31,685 nucleotides of DNA from positions 1 to 31,685 of the forward strand of contig CAYLJO010000050.1 of assembly GCA_964383905.1 (NCBI GenBank), in the 5' to 3' direction. The notes under the pieces were generated by a model that was not told the DNA's origin, made no database searches, and was given only the letters and a program-made list of their open reading frames with translations. This document shows positions 7,842 to 15,121 of this stretch, in pieces (the first letter of the stretch is position 1; every line of letters starts with the position of its first letter). The translations under genes and the position numbers were made by a program. Origin of the DNA: CAYLJO01 sp964383905. Lineage in GTDB: Bacteria; Acidobacteriota; Blastocatellia; Pyrinomonadales; Pyrinomonadaceae.

Positions 7842-8683
7842 TGGGAGCGGCGGTGAGTCAGAAAAGTGGGCGTCACATGACGAACGCGGTGATGACGACG
7901 CTGACCGCCCTGTGCGCATTCTTCACAGTCATTATCCTCGCCATCATTCTGGGCTACATCGCGTGGCGCGGGATCAGCTCGATCAACCTGCAATTTCTGA
8001 CCGATACGCCCAAGCCGGTCGGCGAAGGCGGTGGCATCGGCAACGCAATTCTTGGATCGCTGATGCTGCTTCTGCTCGCCTCCGCTTTCGGGCTACCTCT
8101 CGGTATCGCCGCCGGGGTCTACCTGGCGGAGTTTGGAGACAACTGGTTCGGTAAGGCCGTGCGTTTCATCACCGACACCCTGACGGGCGTGCCGTCCATT
8201 GTCGCCGGCGTCTTCGTCTGGTTGATCGTCGTCGTCCCGATGAAAGGCTTCTCCACCCTTGCCGGAGGTATCGCGCTCGCGCTGATTATGATTCCCATTG
8301 TGACGCGGACCACCGAGGAGATGATCCGGCTGGTGCCGACCAGCTTTCGGGAGGGCGCACTTGCGCTCGGAGCGCCTCAGTGGAGAATGACCTGGGGGGT
8401 GGTGCTGCCGGCGGCGGCCTCGGGCATCGCGACCGGCGCGATGCTGGCGGTCGCGCGCGTGTCGGGGGAGACGGCGCCGCTACTGTTCACGGCCTTCGGC
8501 AGCCGCTTTTTCAACTTTCGCCTCGATCAGCCGGTAGCATCATTGACGGTGCAGATCTATTATTATGCCCTCTCGCCCTACGATGAATGGCACGCCCAGG
8601 CGTGGGCGGCCACACTGGTGTTAATGGCGATAATTTTGTCCGTCAATATCATGGTTCGCTTTTTTACGCGTAAGAAATTTTAG
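7841..8683 (+). CDS. pstA: Phosphate ABC transporter permease PstA
   Basis: Second permease subunit of the phosphate importer. ATG 7841 shares bases with the pstC stop and has GAGGG 7 nt upstream; the adjacent GTG 7838 is an alternative. Hydrophobic helices alternate with the family motifs GIAAGVYLAEFG, DTLTGVPSIVAGVF and the coupling loop TSFREGALALGAPQWRMTW, then ARVSGETAPLLFTAFGS. The 280-aa length is typical. The stop at 8683 is 2 nt before the pstB start, so the operon is tightly packed. Confidence 0.97.
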   Translation: MGAAVSQKSGRHMTNAVMTTLTALCAFFTVIILAIILGYIAWRGISSINLQFLTDTPKPVGEGGGIGNAILGSLMLLLLASAFGLPLGIAAGVYLAEFGDNWFGKAVRFITDTLTGVPSIVAGVFVWLIVVVPMKGFSTLAGGIALALIMIPIVTRTTEEMIRLVPTSFREGALALGAPQWRMTWGVVLPAAASGIATGAMLAVARVSGETAPLLFTAFGSRFFNFRLDQPVASLTVQIYYYALSPYDEWHAQAWAATLVLMAIILSVNIMVRFFTRKKF

Positions 8684-8685
8684 CG

Positions 8686-9540
8686 ATGTCCACAACAACT
8701 CCAGCAACCCCCCCGCGGCCGCGCCGGCCCGAGCCACGCGGTGATGGGCCACGACCGGTCGAGCAGGTGGCGGCAAGCGCTGTCGCGTACAAGATCAGCG
8801 TGGCCGACCTGAACTTTTATTACGGCCGCGCACAGGCGCTCTTCAACATCTCGCTGGGCATCCCCGAGCGCCAGGTGATGGCCTTCATCGGCCCTTCAGG
8901 GTGCGGAAAGTCCACTTTCCTGCGCACCCTGAATCGCATGAATGACACGATTCCGGGGACGCGCGCTGAAGGGCACATCGAGCTTGACGGGCAAGACATT
9001 TACGCGCCGGACATGGATGTCGTCGAGTTGCGCCGTAAAGTCGGCATGGTCTTCCAGAGGTCGAACCCGTTCCCAAAATCTATTTTCGATAACGTGGCTT
9101 ACGGCCTGCGCATTAACCGGCTCACGTCAAGCAAGGCCGAGCTTAATGCGCGTGTCGAGCAGGCGTTAAAGGACGCGGCGCTCTGGTCGGAGGTCAAAGA
9201 CCGCTTGAAATCGTCCGCGCTCGGGCTTTCCGGCGGCCAGCAGCAGCGGCTTTGCATCGCGCGTGCCCTCGCCATCCGCCCCGAAGTCGTACTGATGGAC
9301 GAGCCGGCGTCGGCGCTTGACCCGATGGCGACACAAAAGATCGAAGAGTTGATTGTGGAGTTGAAGGAGCAGTACACGATCATTATCGTCACGCACAACA
9401 TGCAGCAGGCCGCCCGCGTCTCGGATCAGACGGCCTTCTTCTGGCTCGGTAAGCTGATCGAGGTTAATTCTACCGAGAAGATGTTTACCAACCCGAATCA
9501 GAAACTGACCGAAGATTACATCACCGGTCGTTTCGGATAA
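8686..9540 (+). CDS. pstB: Phosphate ABC transporter ATP-binding protein PstB
   Basis: ATPase that powers phosphate import. Walker A is GPSGCGKST (residues 69-77), the Q-loop Gln lies in VFQRSNPFP (about 124), the signature is LSGGQQQRLCIARALA (from 181), Walker B is VVLMDEPASALDP (from 201), and the H-loop His is in VTHNMQQA (about 237). The C-terminus TEDYITGRFG is diagnostic of PstB. The first ~28 residues (Pro/Arg rich) extend beyond the usual family start. No internal ATG would remove this extension, so it appears genuine. The gene follows pstA by 2 nt. Confidence 0.97.
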   Translation: MSTTTPATPPRPRRPEPRGDGPRPVEQVAASAVAYKISVADLNFYYGRAQALFNISLGIPERQVMAFIGPSGCGKSTFLRTLNRMNDTIPGTRAEGHIELDGQDIYAPDMDVVELRRKVGMVFQRSNPFPKSIFDNVAYGLRINRLTSSKAELNARVEQALKDAALWSEVKDRLKSSALGLSGGQQQRLCIARALAIRPEVVLMDEPASALDPMATQKIEELIVELKEQYTIIIVTHNMQQAARVSDQTAFFWLGKLIEVNSTEKMFTNPNQKLTEDYITGRFG

Positions 9541-9598
9541 GGGGGGCGGGCCAAGTTTTCCTGACGGCATCGGAGATAAAGGGGGAGGAGCTAAAATA

Positions 9599-10258
9599 AT
9601 GGACTATCATCGACAGCTTGATCGCGACCTCAACGCTTTGCGTGACCGCGTGCTGCTGCTCGGCGGCGAGACGGAAATGGCGCTGCAGCGCGCCATGTTC
9701 GCCCTCGTGGAACGGGACACGCCAACCGCTCGAGAGGTGCTCAAAAATGATGACCAGATCGATCAATTGGAGGTCGAGATAGATCGTTTCTGTATTGACG
9801 TTATCGCGCTTCGTCAACCCGCCGCGCGCGACCTGCGCTTTGTCATCTCGGTCGCTAAAGTTACCCCCATCCTGGAGCGAATTGCCGACCACGCCTGCAA
9901 CATTGCGCGCGTGGCCATCGACCTCAACGACGAGCCGGAGCTGAAGTCTTATGTGGACCTATCGCGGATGGCCGAGCACGCTTCCGCGATGTTGCACGCG
10001 GCGTTGGACGCCTTCACATCGGGTGACGCGGCGGCGGCCCGCGCCGTGATCGAGCGTGATGACGCGATAGACGAAATTTACGAACGAACCTTTCATGACC
10101 TGATTAACATGATGGTGGCCGATTCGTCTACCACCACGCGCGCCGCGCGCCTACTCTTCGTCGCCAAGCACATCGAGCGGATCGGCGATTATGTAACGGA
10201 CATCTGTGAGCTCACGGTCTATATGGCGGAAGCCGCTTTTATTAAACATAGCAATTAA
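9599..10258 (+). CDS. phoU: Phosphate signalling regulator PhoU
   Basis: Cytoplasmic negative regulator that links the Pst transporter to the Pho two-component system. The 219-aa protein is a tandem of two three-helix PhoU bundles with the typical opening MDYHRQLDRDLNALRDRVL and metal-binding acidic/His helices such as PILERIADHACNIARVA and AKHIERIGDYVTDICELTVY, matching the E/DxxxD signatures of each half. A strong GGAGGAG lies 8 nt before ATG 9599. It is 58 nt after pstB, most likely in the same transcript. PhoU normally acts through PhoR, which is not encoded in this window. Confidence 0.97.
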   Translation: MDYHRQLDRDLNALRDRVLLLGGETEMALQRAMFALVERDTPTAREVLKNDDQIDQLEVEIDRFCIDVIALRQPAARDLRFVISVAKVTPILERIADHACNIARVAIDLNDEPELKSYVDLSRMAEHASAMLHAALDAFTSGDAAAARAVIERDDAIDEIYERTFHDLINMMVADSSTTTRAARLLFVAKHIERIGDYVTDICELTVYMAEAAFIKHSN

Positions 10259-10397
10259 AAGGGGTGTGAAGAGGCTTGGTAATGCGTCAGGCGCGATGGC
10301 CGGGCGGAGCGGCGCTCAATGGCCCGGTGAAGACCATCGCGTTTCAGAGTGATCCATCCGGCGTGGCCGCCGCCGGCACGAATCCTCAGAGGTGAGT

Positions 10398-11126
10398 ATG
10401 CCGAAACCCATCCTGATAGTTGAAGACGAGCCTGATATCGCAGAGAACCTGCGTTACAACCTGGAGCGCGAGGGGCTTAAAGCGATTATTGCCGCAACCG
10501 GTGAACAGGGACTGTCCGTCGCGCTCGACCCGCAGGGGCCTCCCGCGCTGGTGATTCTCGATCTGATGCTGCCGGGGATGAGTGGGGTCGAGTTGTGCAG
10601 GCGGCTGCGCCGCGAACCGTCTACCCGCCGCACGCCGATCATCATCCTAACGGCGCGCACGTCGGAAGCGGACCGTGTGGCGGGATTAGACCTCGGGGCA
10701 GACGATTATATCGGCAAACCTTTTTCGGTGCGGGAGGTGATGGCGCGTGTCCGCGCCGTGCTGCGCCGGGTTGACGAGCGCACCGAAGCGATCTATGAAG
10801 ACGGCCGCCTCCGGATTGATTTCGCCAACATGCATGTGACGTGCGACGGAACCAGACTTAAGCTCACCCGGAAAGAATTCGCGCTGCTCGCCACACTGGC
10901 CCGGAGTGCCGGGCGCGTGGCCACGCGCCAGCGACTTCTCGACGACGTATGGGGCCACCAGTACTACGGAGACACGCGCACGCTCGATGTGCACATCCGC
11001 CGCCTACGACAGAAGCTCGGGAAATGCGAAGATAGTATTGAAACAGTGATCGGTGTCGGCTATCGTTTCACAGGCTGCTCAAAGAAAGCTGCGTCAGACG
11101 ACACCGCAGCCGCTGCCATGGCGTGA
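10398..11126 (+). CDS. phoB: PhoB-type response regulator
   Basis: Transcription factor predicted to bind the 11-bp repeats seen at the three promoters in this block. An N-terminal receiver domain has acidic pocket EDE (residues 10-11 region), phospho-acceptor Asp55 in LVILDLMLPGMSG, Thr85 in IIILTART and Lys107 in YIGKPFS. A C-terminal OmpR/PhoB winged helix follows, with LTRKEFALLATL, VWGHQYYGDTRTLDVHIRRL and IETVIGVGYRF. ATG 10398 was chosen because GAGG lies 5 nt upstream; GTG 10392 is the alternative. It follows phoU after 139 nt with no Pho box in between. No histidine-kinase gene follows, so the cognate kinase must lie elsewhere. Confidence 0.93.
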   Translation: MPKPILIVEDEPDIAENLRYNLEREGLKAIIAATGEQGLSVALDPQGPPALVILDLMLPGMSGVELCRRLRREPSTRRTPIIILTARTSEADRVAGLDLGADDYIGKPFSVREVMARVRAVLRRVDERTEAIYEDGRLRIDFANMHVTCDGTRLKLTRKEFALLATLARSAGRVATRQRLLDDVWGHQYYGDTRTLDVHIRRLRQKLGKCEDSIETVIGVGYRFTGCSKKAASDDTAAAAMA

Positions 11127-11129
11127 GGA

Positions 11130-11170
11130 TTGAACCACAGAGGGAACGGAGTAACACAGAGGAAGAACAG
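11130..11170 (+). repeat. Degenerate CACAGAG-type dispersed repeat
   Basis: The segment beginning TTGAACCACAGAGG and running to AGAACAG, just after the phoB stop, resembles the widespread bacterial ACCACAGAG...ACACAGAGG element. A second copy is at 16391-16434. A loosely complementary stretch follows at about 11228-11268 on the opposite strand, suggesting a decayed inverted pair. No coding capacity. Confidence 0.55.
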
Positions 11171-11309
11171 GAATAGAGATTCAGAAATCGCCCGTCTCAC
11201 CCTCGCCCGGTTATTGCCTTGACTGCTTTTTCCATGCCTTGTTTCCTCTTGTCTTTTCCTCCGTGATCCTCCCCGGCCCTGCGGTCGCTCAATCTTTTCA
11301 TCCTTCGAT

Positions 11310-11765
11310 TTAACCTGCCGTGAATCTGTAAATGAGCTTGATCGCCAGGAAGTAGACCGCAGCATAGATTCCCGCCACCGGAATCGTCAGTACCCACGCC
11401 CAGACGATGCGTCCTGCCACCCCCTACCTGACGGCCGAAAGCCTGCGCGTTGTGCCGGCGCCGATGATGGCGCCGGTAATCGTGTGGGTGGTGGAAACTG
11501 GAATGCCCGCCCACGTTGCGCCGAACAGAGTGATAGCGCCGGCCGTTTCTGCCGAGAAGCCGCCGACCGGCTGGAGTTTCGTAATCCTGGCCCCCATCGT
11601 ATGGACGATGCGCCAGCCTCCGGAGAGTGTCCCCAGGGCGATGGCGGCGTGCGCCGTCAGCACGACCCACAGCGGGGTCGCGTGGCTATTCCGGGGCTTG
11701 CTCATCGCCCCGGAGATTTGCCGGAAGGGCGTATGGGTGATGTCGCTGCGCTCCTGTTGGCCGTA
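11310..11765 (-). pseudogene. pit: C-terminal remnant of a Pit-family phosphate permease
   Basis: The reverse strand encodes the end of an inorganic phosphate transporter: TPLWVVLTAHAAIALGTLSG, GWRIVHTMGARITKLQPVGG, FSAETAGAITLFGATWAGIP and VSTTHTITGAIIGAG are hallmark PiT sequences. Translation then hits TAG at 11424-11426, exactly where the family normally has Trp (VRW). The same frame continues after it with GVAGRIVWAWVLTIPVAGIY to a natural TAA at 11310. So one nonsense change splits the 3' end. Upstream of about 11705 similarity fades, with traces of the preceding HG-NDAQ region out of frame up to about 11765. About two thirds of a normal gene is missing. This is a non-functional low-affinity phosphate carrier beside the intact high-affinity system. 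Confidence 0.85.
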
Positions 11766-11949
11766 AGCATGACACGGCTTTTTGCCGGCTTACTATCTCA
11801 GTCAGCGGCCCTTTATTCATCGTAGCTGTTCGTCTGGGAGTGGTGGCGTTATTCATCCTACGAGCGGTTAAAAACAGAGGGCAGCGTCACGTCTGACCTT
11901 TTCCTACGGCCGGCCTGTAAAATGAAATGCCGCCTCAAATCCCAACAAG

Positions 11950-11977
11950 TTCAAGTATATACAATCGCTTTTATATG
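11950..11977 (+). promoter_or_regulatory. Possible promoter of the zinc-ribbon gene
   Basis: TTCAAG at 11950-11955 and TATATG at 11972-11977 are separated by 16 nt, in a locally AT-rich patch. If used, transcription would begin near 11984, downstream of the first in-frame ATG (11922), which supports a start at 12012. The -35 is poor, so this is tentative. Confidence 0.3.
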
Positions 11978-12011
11978 TGATACAGTGTTCCACGATTGCA
12001 ACGGACCAACA

Positions 12012-12983
12012 ATGTCAAGCGAAGATTCTGACCGGGTTATGAATGAAGAATTAACACGAGAGATGAACGACATCGCGGGCGCGCTCGCGCCCGTTGACCG
12101 CTCGCAGTTCATGCCGGCGATGTCGATTGAGCTGGCTGTGGAGCGGTACAACACGATTATTGAATTCGTCAGCCGTGTGCTCCGTAAAGATATTGACTAC
12201 GGCATGATCCCCGGCACGGACAAGCTCACCCTGCTCAAGCCCGGGGCCGAGAAACTGACCACGTTTTTTGGATTGAGCACGCGGTTCCAACTGATCGAGC
12301 GCATCGAAGACTGGACGGGCATAGATCATGGGGACGAGCCTTTCTTCTACTACCTCTATCGTTGCCAGCTCTTCCGCGGTGATCTCCTCATTGCCGAATC
12401 GGACGGGTCGTGCAACTCCCGAGAGCAGAAGTACCGCTACCGTGAGGCAAAGCGTAGATGCCCTGACTGCAAGCAGGCAACGATTATCAAGGGTAGGGAG
12501 GAGTACGGCGGTGGGTGGATCTGTCACCGCAAGCAAGGTGGGTGCGGTGCTAAATTCCCGGCCGGCGATCCGTCCATAGAAAACCAACAGGTTGGGCGAA
12601 TACCAAATCCCGACATCGCCGACCAGGTCAACACAATGCAGAAAATCGGGCAGAAAAGGTCCTTAATTGCCGCGACTTTGCTGGCAGTCAACGCTTCGGA
12701 GTTCTTCACGCAGGATATGGAAGACATGGTGATTAATACGAGCGCAGTTGCGGCTCAATCCACGGTAGGTCCGAGAGACGCTGCCGGCGCAAGTATTGAG
12801 GACCCCGATCCGGACAATGAAATTCTGGCCGCATGTCAGGCGCTGGGGAAGAGTGAGGAGCAACTGGTCGAGTGGATCAGGAAGAAGTATCAGGCGGAAA
12901 GCATTCGAGCTTTAACACCATCGCACAAGCGTGAAGTACTTCAGTTTTTGAAGAGCAGGCTCACAAAGCAAACAGTCGTTTAG
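12012..12983 (+). CDS. Phage/plasmid-type zinc-ribbon protein of unknown function
   Basis: Not assigned to a named family. ATG 12012 (MSSEDSDR) is preferred over ATG 11922, which gives an N-terminus without family character and lies upstream of the only AT-rich promoter-like patch. A conserved-looking core follows: VERYNTIIEFVSRVL, DYGMIPGTDKLTLLKPGAEK, ESDGSCNSREQKYRYR. Then comes a four-Cys zinc ribbon, CPDCKQATII...GGGWICHRK..GGCGAKF, and VGRIPNPDIADQVNTMQKIG with KRSLIAATLLAVNASEFFTQ. From memory this pattern occurs in phage or mobile-element proteins of unknown function near DNA-recombination genes. The C-terminal ~50 residues form a separate helical domain. It stands alone between the Pit remnant and mltF, consistent with cargo left by an insertion. 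Confidence 0.7.
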   Translation: MSSEDSDRVMNEELTREMNDIAGALAPVDRSQFMPAMSIELAVERYNTIIEFVSRVLRKDIDYGMIPGTDKLTLLKPGAEKLTTFFGLSTRFQLIERIEDWTGIDHGDEPFFYYLYRCQLFRGDLLIAESDGSCNSREQKYRYREAKRRCPDCKQATIIKGREEYGGGWICHRKQGGCGAKFPAGDPSIENQQVGRIPNPDIADQVNTMQKIGQKRSLIAATLLAVNASEFFTQDMEDMVINTSAVAAQSTVGPRDAAGASIEDPDPDNEILAACQALGKSEEQLVEWIRKKYQAESIRALTPSHKREVLQFLKSRLTKQTVV

Positions 12984-12989
12984 AGAAGC

Positions 12990-14525
12990 CTAGGTGACCA
13001 CGAACTGTTTGTAGTGATCGAACCGCGCGAGAATCAGGCTCACGTAGTTGACCGGCTCGAGTCCGCGGCAGAAACCGAATTTCACTACCGGGTCTGTAGA
13101 GTATTGCTGCGCTGACTTCTGCAGGAGCCAGTAGGACACATCGTTCCAGGCCTGCGGATTACCACCGTATTTTTCGGTGAGGCGCTGTGCATCTTCCACG
13201 TGCCCGACGCCGCAGTTGTAAGAGGCCAGAACGAACTTGAGGCGTTCTCCGTCATCGGGAATGCGAGAGCTCCAATGATTGTTTAGCCATTTCAGGAATT
13301 TAACGGCCCCCTGGATGTTGTCTTCCGGATCGTGCGCGTTTCGCACGCCAAACTGCTGGGCCGTTTTCGGCATGAGCTGTAAGAGGCCGACTGCTCCCGC
13401 CCAGGAGTGCGCATCAGGCTTGAAGCGCGATTCCTGGAATGCTTGGGATGCCAGCAATCGCCAGTCCCAGTTGAGGTCTGCGGCGTATTGTTTCAGCAGT
13501 GGATCGTACGGGCAGAGCTTGCCCGTCGTCGAGGTGAGATACTCGCTCTCGACGCGCTCAAGGTAACTACGGCGGTCTACGAAGTACTTTTTATAGAGCC
13601 GATCAAAGATGGCGCTATTCTTTTTCTCGGCGATCCAGCTATTCATCTCGTTCATCAGCTCGGGCGCGTTCTTCCTCATCGCCCACGCGACGCTGTGCGA
13701 CCCTCCAATGATCGGGCGAACCTTCAGGTTCTTGAACTCGGCCTCCTTAAGCTCGGCCAGATTGCTCTGCATGACGGTGAACTCGACCTCACCTTTGGCC
13801 ACCTTCTGGGCCAGCGTTTCATCCTGGATTTCCCCTCCCATCTCCACGACGTGAATGTCGCCCGAGATGCTATCAGCCAGCTCGATTAGTGTTCGACGGT
13901 AGGGAGACTTCACCGGCAAGTCGACCGTCTTCCCGGCCAACTGGGCCGGTTTCGTGATGAGCCGCGCCTGGATCTCTACCTCCGGCGCTTCATCGGCCGG
14001 ACCGGGCTTGAGAGCTTGTTCCGTCCCCTTACCGGCTGCTTCCGGCGGTTTCTCCTGTTGCACGAGGGCCGGTTCAGTATGGTACAGGGCGCGTGTGAAG
14101 GAGACATTTGCCTCATCCTCCGATGTGGGGACCAGCCGGTCGGCGGCGATATCTCCCTCGCCACTGTTCAGTAAGGAGAAGAGGCTATTTGGATCGGTGA
14201 CCACTACCATCTTCAGCGCCATACCATGTTCCCTGGCGAAAGTCTGGAGAAGCTCATATTCGTAACCGAGAGGTTCTCCGCGGTAAAGAAAATAGGTGGT
14301 GGAGTTATAGGGGGCGAGAACGACCAGGGTGCCGCGCTCTTTGATCTCTGCCAGATCGCGCTTGACCGGCTCGACCATCGGCAGATTGGACCTGCGATCA
14401 ATCGGATCGACCGCCTCAACCTCTGGCGGTGAGTGTCGCTTACAGGCAGCGAAAACGGAAACAAGAAGTACAAAGAGAATGGGTAAAGTTAGGCGGGTCC
14501 TGGCTCTCATAAGTGGAGATTTCAT
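12990..14525 (-). CDS. MltF-like membrane-bound lytic transglycosylase lipoprotein
   Basis: Cleaves peptidoglycan between MurNAc and GlcNAc, forming 1,6-anhydro ends; predicted to be lipid-anchored. ATG 14525 follows GAGGAGGT. The signal peptide ends in a lipobox-like VFAAC (Cys28). Residues about 60-320 are a bacterial solute-binding (type 3) domain (GTLVVLAPYN, GYEYELLQTFA, GDIAADRLVPT). A Pro/Ala/Glu-rich insertion at about 158-187 is unlike typical MltF. Residues about 350-450 are a soluble-lytic-transglycosylase domain with catalytic Glu365 in QAFQESRF, then GAVGLLQLMP and ASYNCGVGHV. The order SBP then SLT defines the MltF architecture. It converges with the zinc-ribbon gene (7-nt gap) and has its own promoter. 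Confidence 0.93.
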   Translation of the reverse strand: MKSPLMRARTRLTLPILFVLLVSVFAACKRHSPPEVEAVDPIDRRSNLPMVEPVKRDLAEIKERGTLVVLAPYNSTTYFLYRGEPLGYEYELLQTFAREHGMALKMVVVTDPNSLFSLLNSGEGDIAADRLVPTSEDEANVSFTRALYHTEPALVQQEKPPEAAGKGTEQALKPGPADEAPEVEIQARLITKPAQLAGKTVDLPVKSPYRRTLIELADSISGDIHVVEMGGEIQDETLAQKVAKGEVEFTVMQSNLAELKEAEFKNLKVRPIIGGSHSVAWAMRKNAPELMNEMNSWIAEKKNSAIFDRLYKKYFVDRRSYLERVESEYLTSTTGKLCPYDPLLKQYAADLNWDWRLLASQAFQESRFKPDAHSWAGAVGLLQLMPKTAQQFGVRNAHDPEDNIQGAVKFLKWLNNHWSSRIPDDGERLKFVLASYNCGVGHVEDAQRLTEKYGGNPQAWNDVSYWLLQKSAQQYSTDPVVKFGFCRGLEPVNYVSLILARFDHYKQFVVT

Positions 14526-14612
14526 GCGAGGGGTACCTCCTCATCTATTGCCGTCATATCGTAATTCGCAAGACAACATAATTCGGTGGGGAGGTGGTAA
14601 AACAAGAAAGCT

Positions 14613-14641
14613 TTTATGCCAAAATTAATAGCCTAAGTCAA
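14613..14641 (-). promoter_or_regulatory. Sigma70-like promoter of the lytic transglycosylase gene
   Basis: Read on the minus strand, TTGACT (14641-14636) and CATAAA (14618-14613) are separated by exactly 17 nt. Transcription should start near 14606, giving an mRNA leader of about 80 nt to ATG 14525. Confidence 0.6.
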
Positions 14642-14734
14642 ATCATCTGTTGAAGTGCCTGGTCGCTAATCAAGACGAAGCGGGCAACAGACCGGCATTA
14701 TCTTTATATAGAAGATAGTGTGACTAAGTGCATG

Positions 14735-14905
14735 ACCGTCGGTGCTGATCGTGATTGTGCCACAACTCCCCGTGGTCAAAACCTCCGCCCCACTGGCGCG
14801 CCAACGCTCCACCACTTCTGGACGAGGGTGCCCGAAGGGTGAGACCAGACCGACCGAGATGATCGCCAGCTTCGGGTGCGCTGCGGCCACAAAAGCGCTT
14901 CGATT
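14735..14905 (-). pseudogene. comEC: C-terminal remnant of ComEC (DNA uptake channel)
   Basis: About 55 codons on the minus strand read SAFVAAAHPKLAIISVGL, then SPFGHPRPEVVERWRASGAE and VLTTGSCGTITISTDG. This matches the end of the ComEC metallo-beta-lactamase-like domain (usually NPFGHPHPEVLARLRAAGA...TDRDGAITV). The sequence before it lacks the expected HHGS...TS segment, and no membrane domain is present, so it is a fragment. The 14526-15121 interval otherwise holds only the mltF promoter and a dispersed repeat. Assignment is by motif recognition. Confidence 0.72.
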
Positions 14906-15034
14906 TAGCAATGGCAAACTGAATGCCAAATAATTATGCCAGCACCGCACTATGACCCCACTACCCTTTCGATTAGCGATAACAGATGAATTGCAGATTT
15001 ATAGATGATAAGAATTCTAGTGGGCCGACGTAGC

Positions 15035-15066
15035 AACCCGCTCGCTATCGCTCGCAGTACTGACGC
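15035..15066. repeat. GC-rich dispersed-repeat-like sequence
   Basis: The stretch starting AACCCGCTCGCTATCGCTCG and ending AGTACTGACGC has the look of a short dispersed element seen in related genomes (GGTACTGA next to alternating GCGAGCG/CGCTCGC). There is only one copy in this window, so its repeat nature is inferred. Confidence 0.35.
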
Positions 15067-15121
15067 TTCCTGGGCTGCGCTTGACTAAGCCGCTATAAAA
15101 TCTCTCTATTAAATCGCAAAA

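Noticed and set aside
11197..11670. 157-codon reverse frame overlapping the Pit remnant
   Set aside because: It reads the Pit sequence in the wrong frame; the frame with PiT motifs is the true one.
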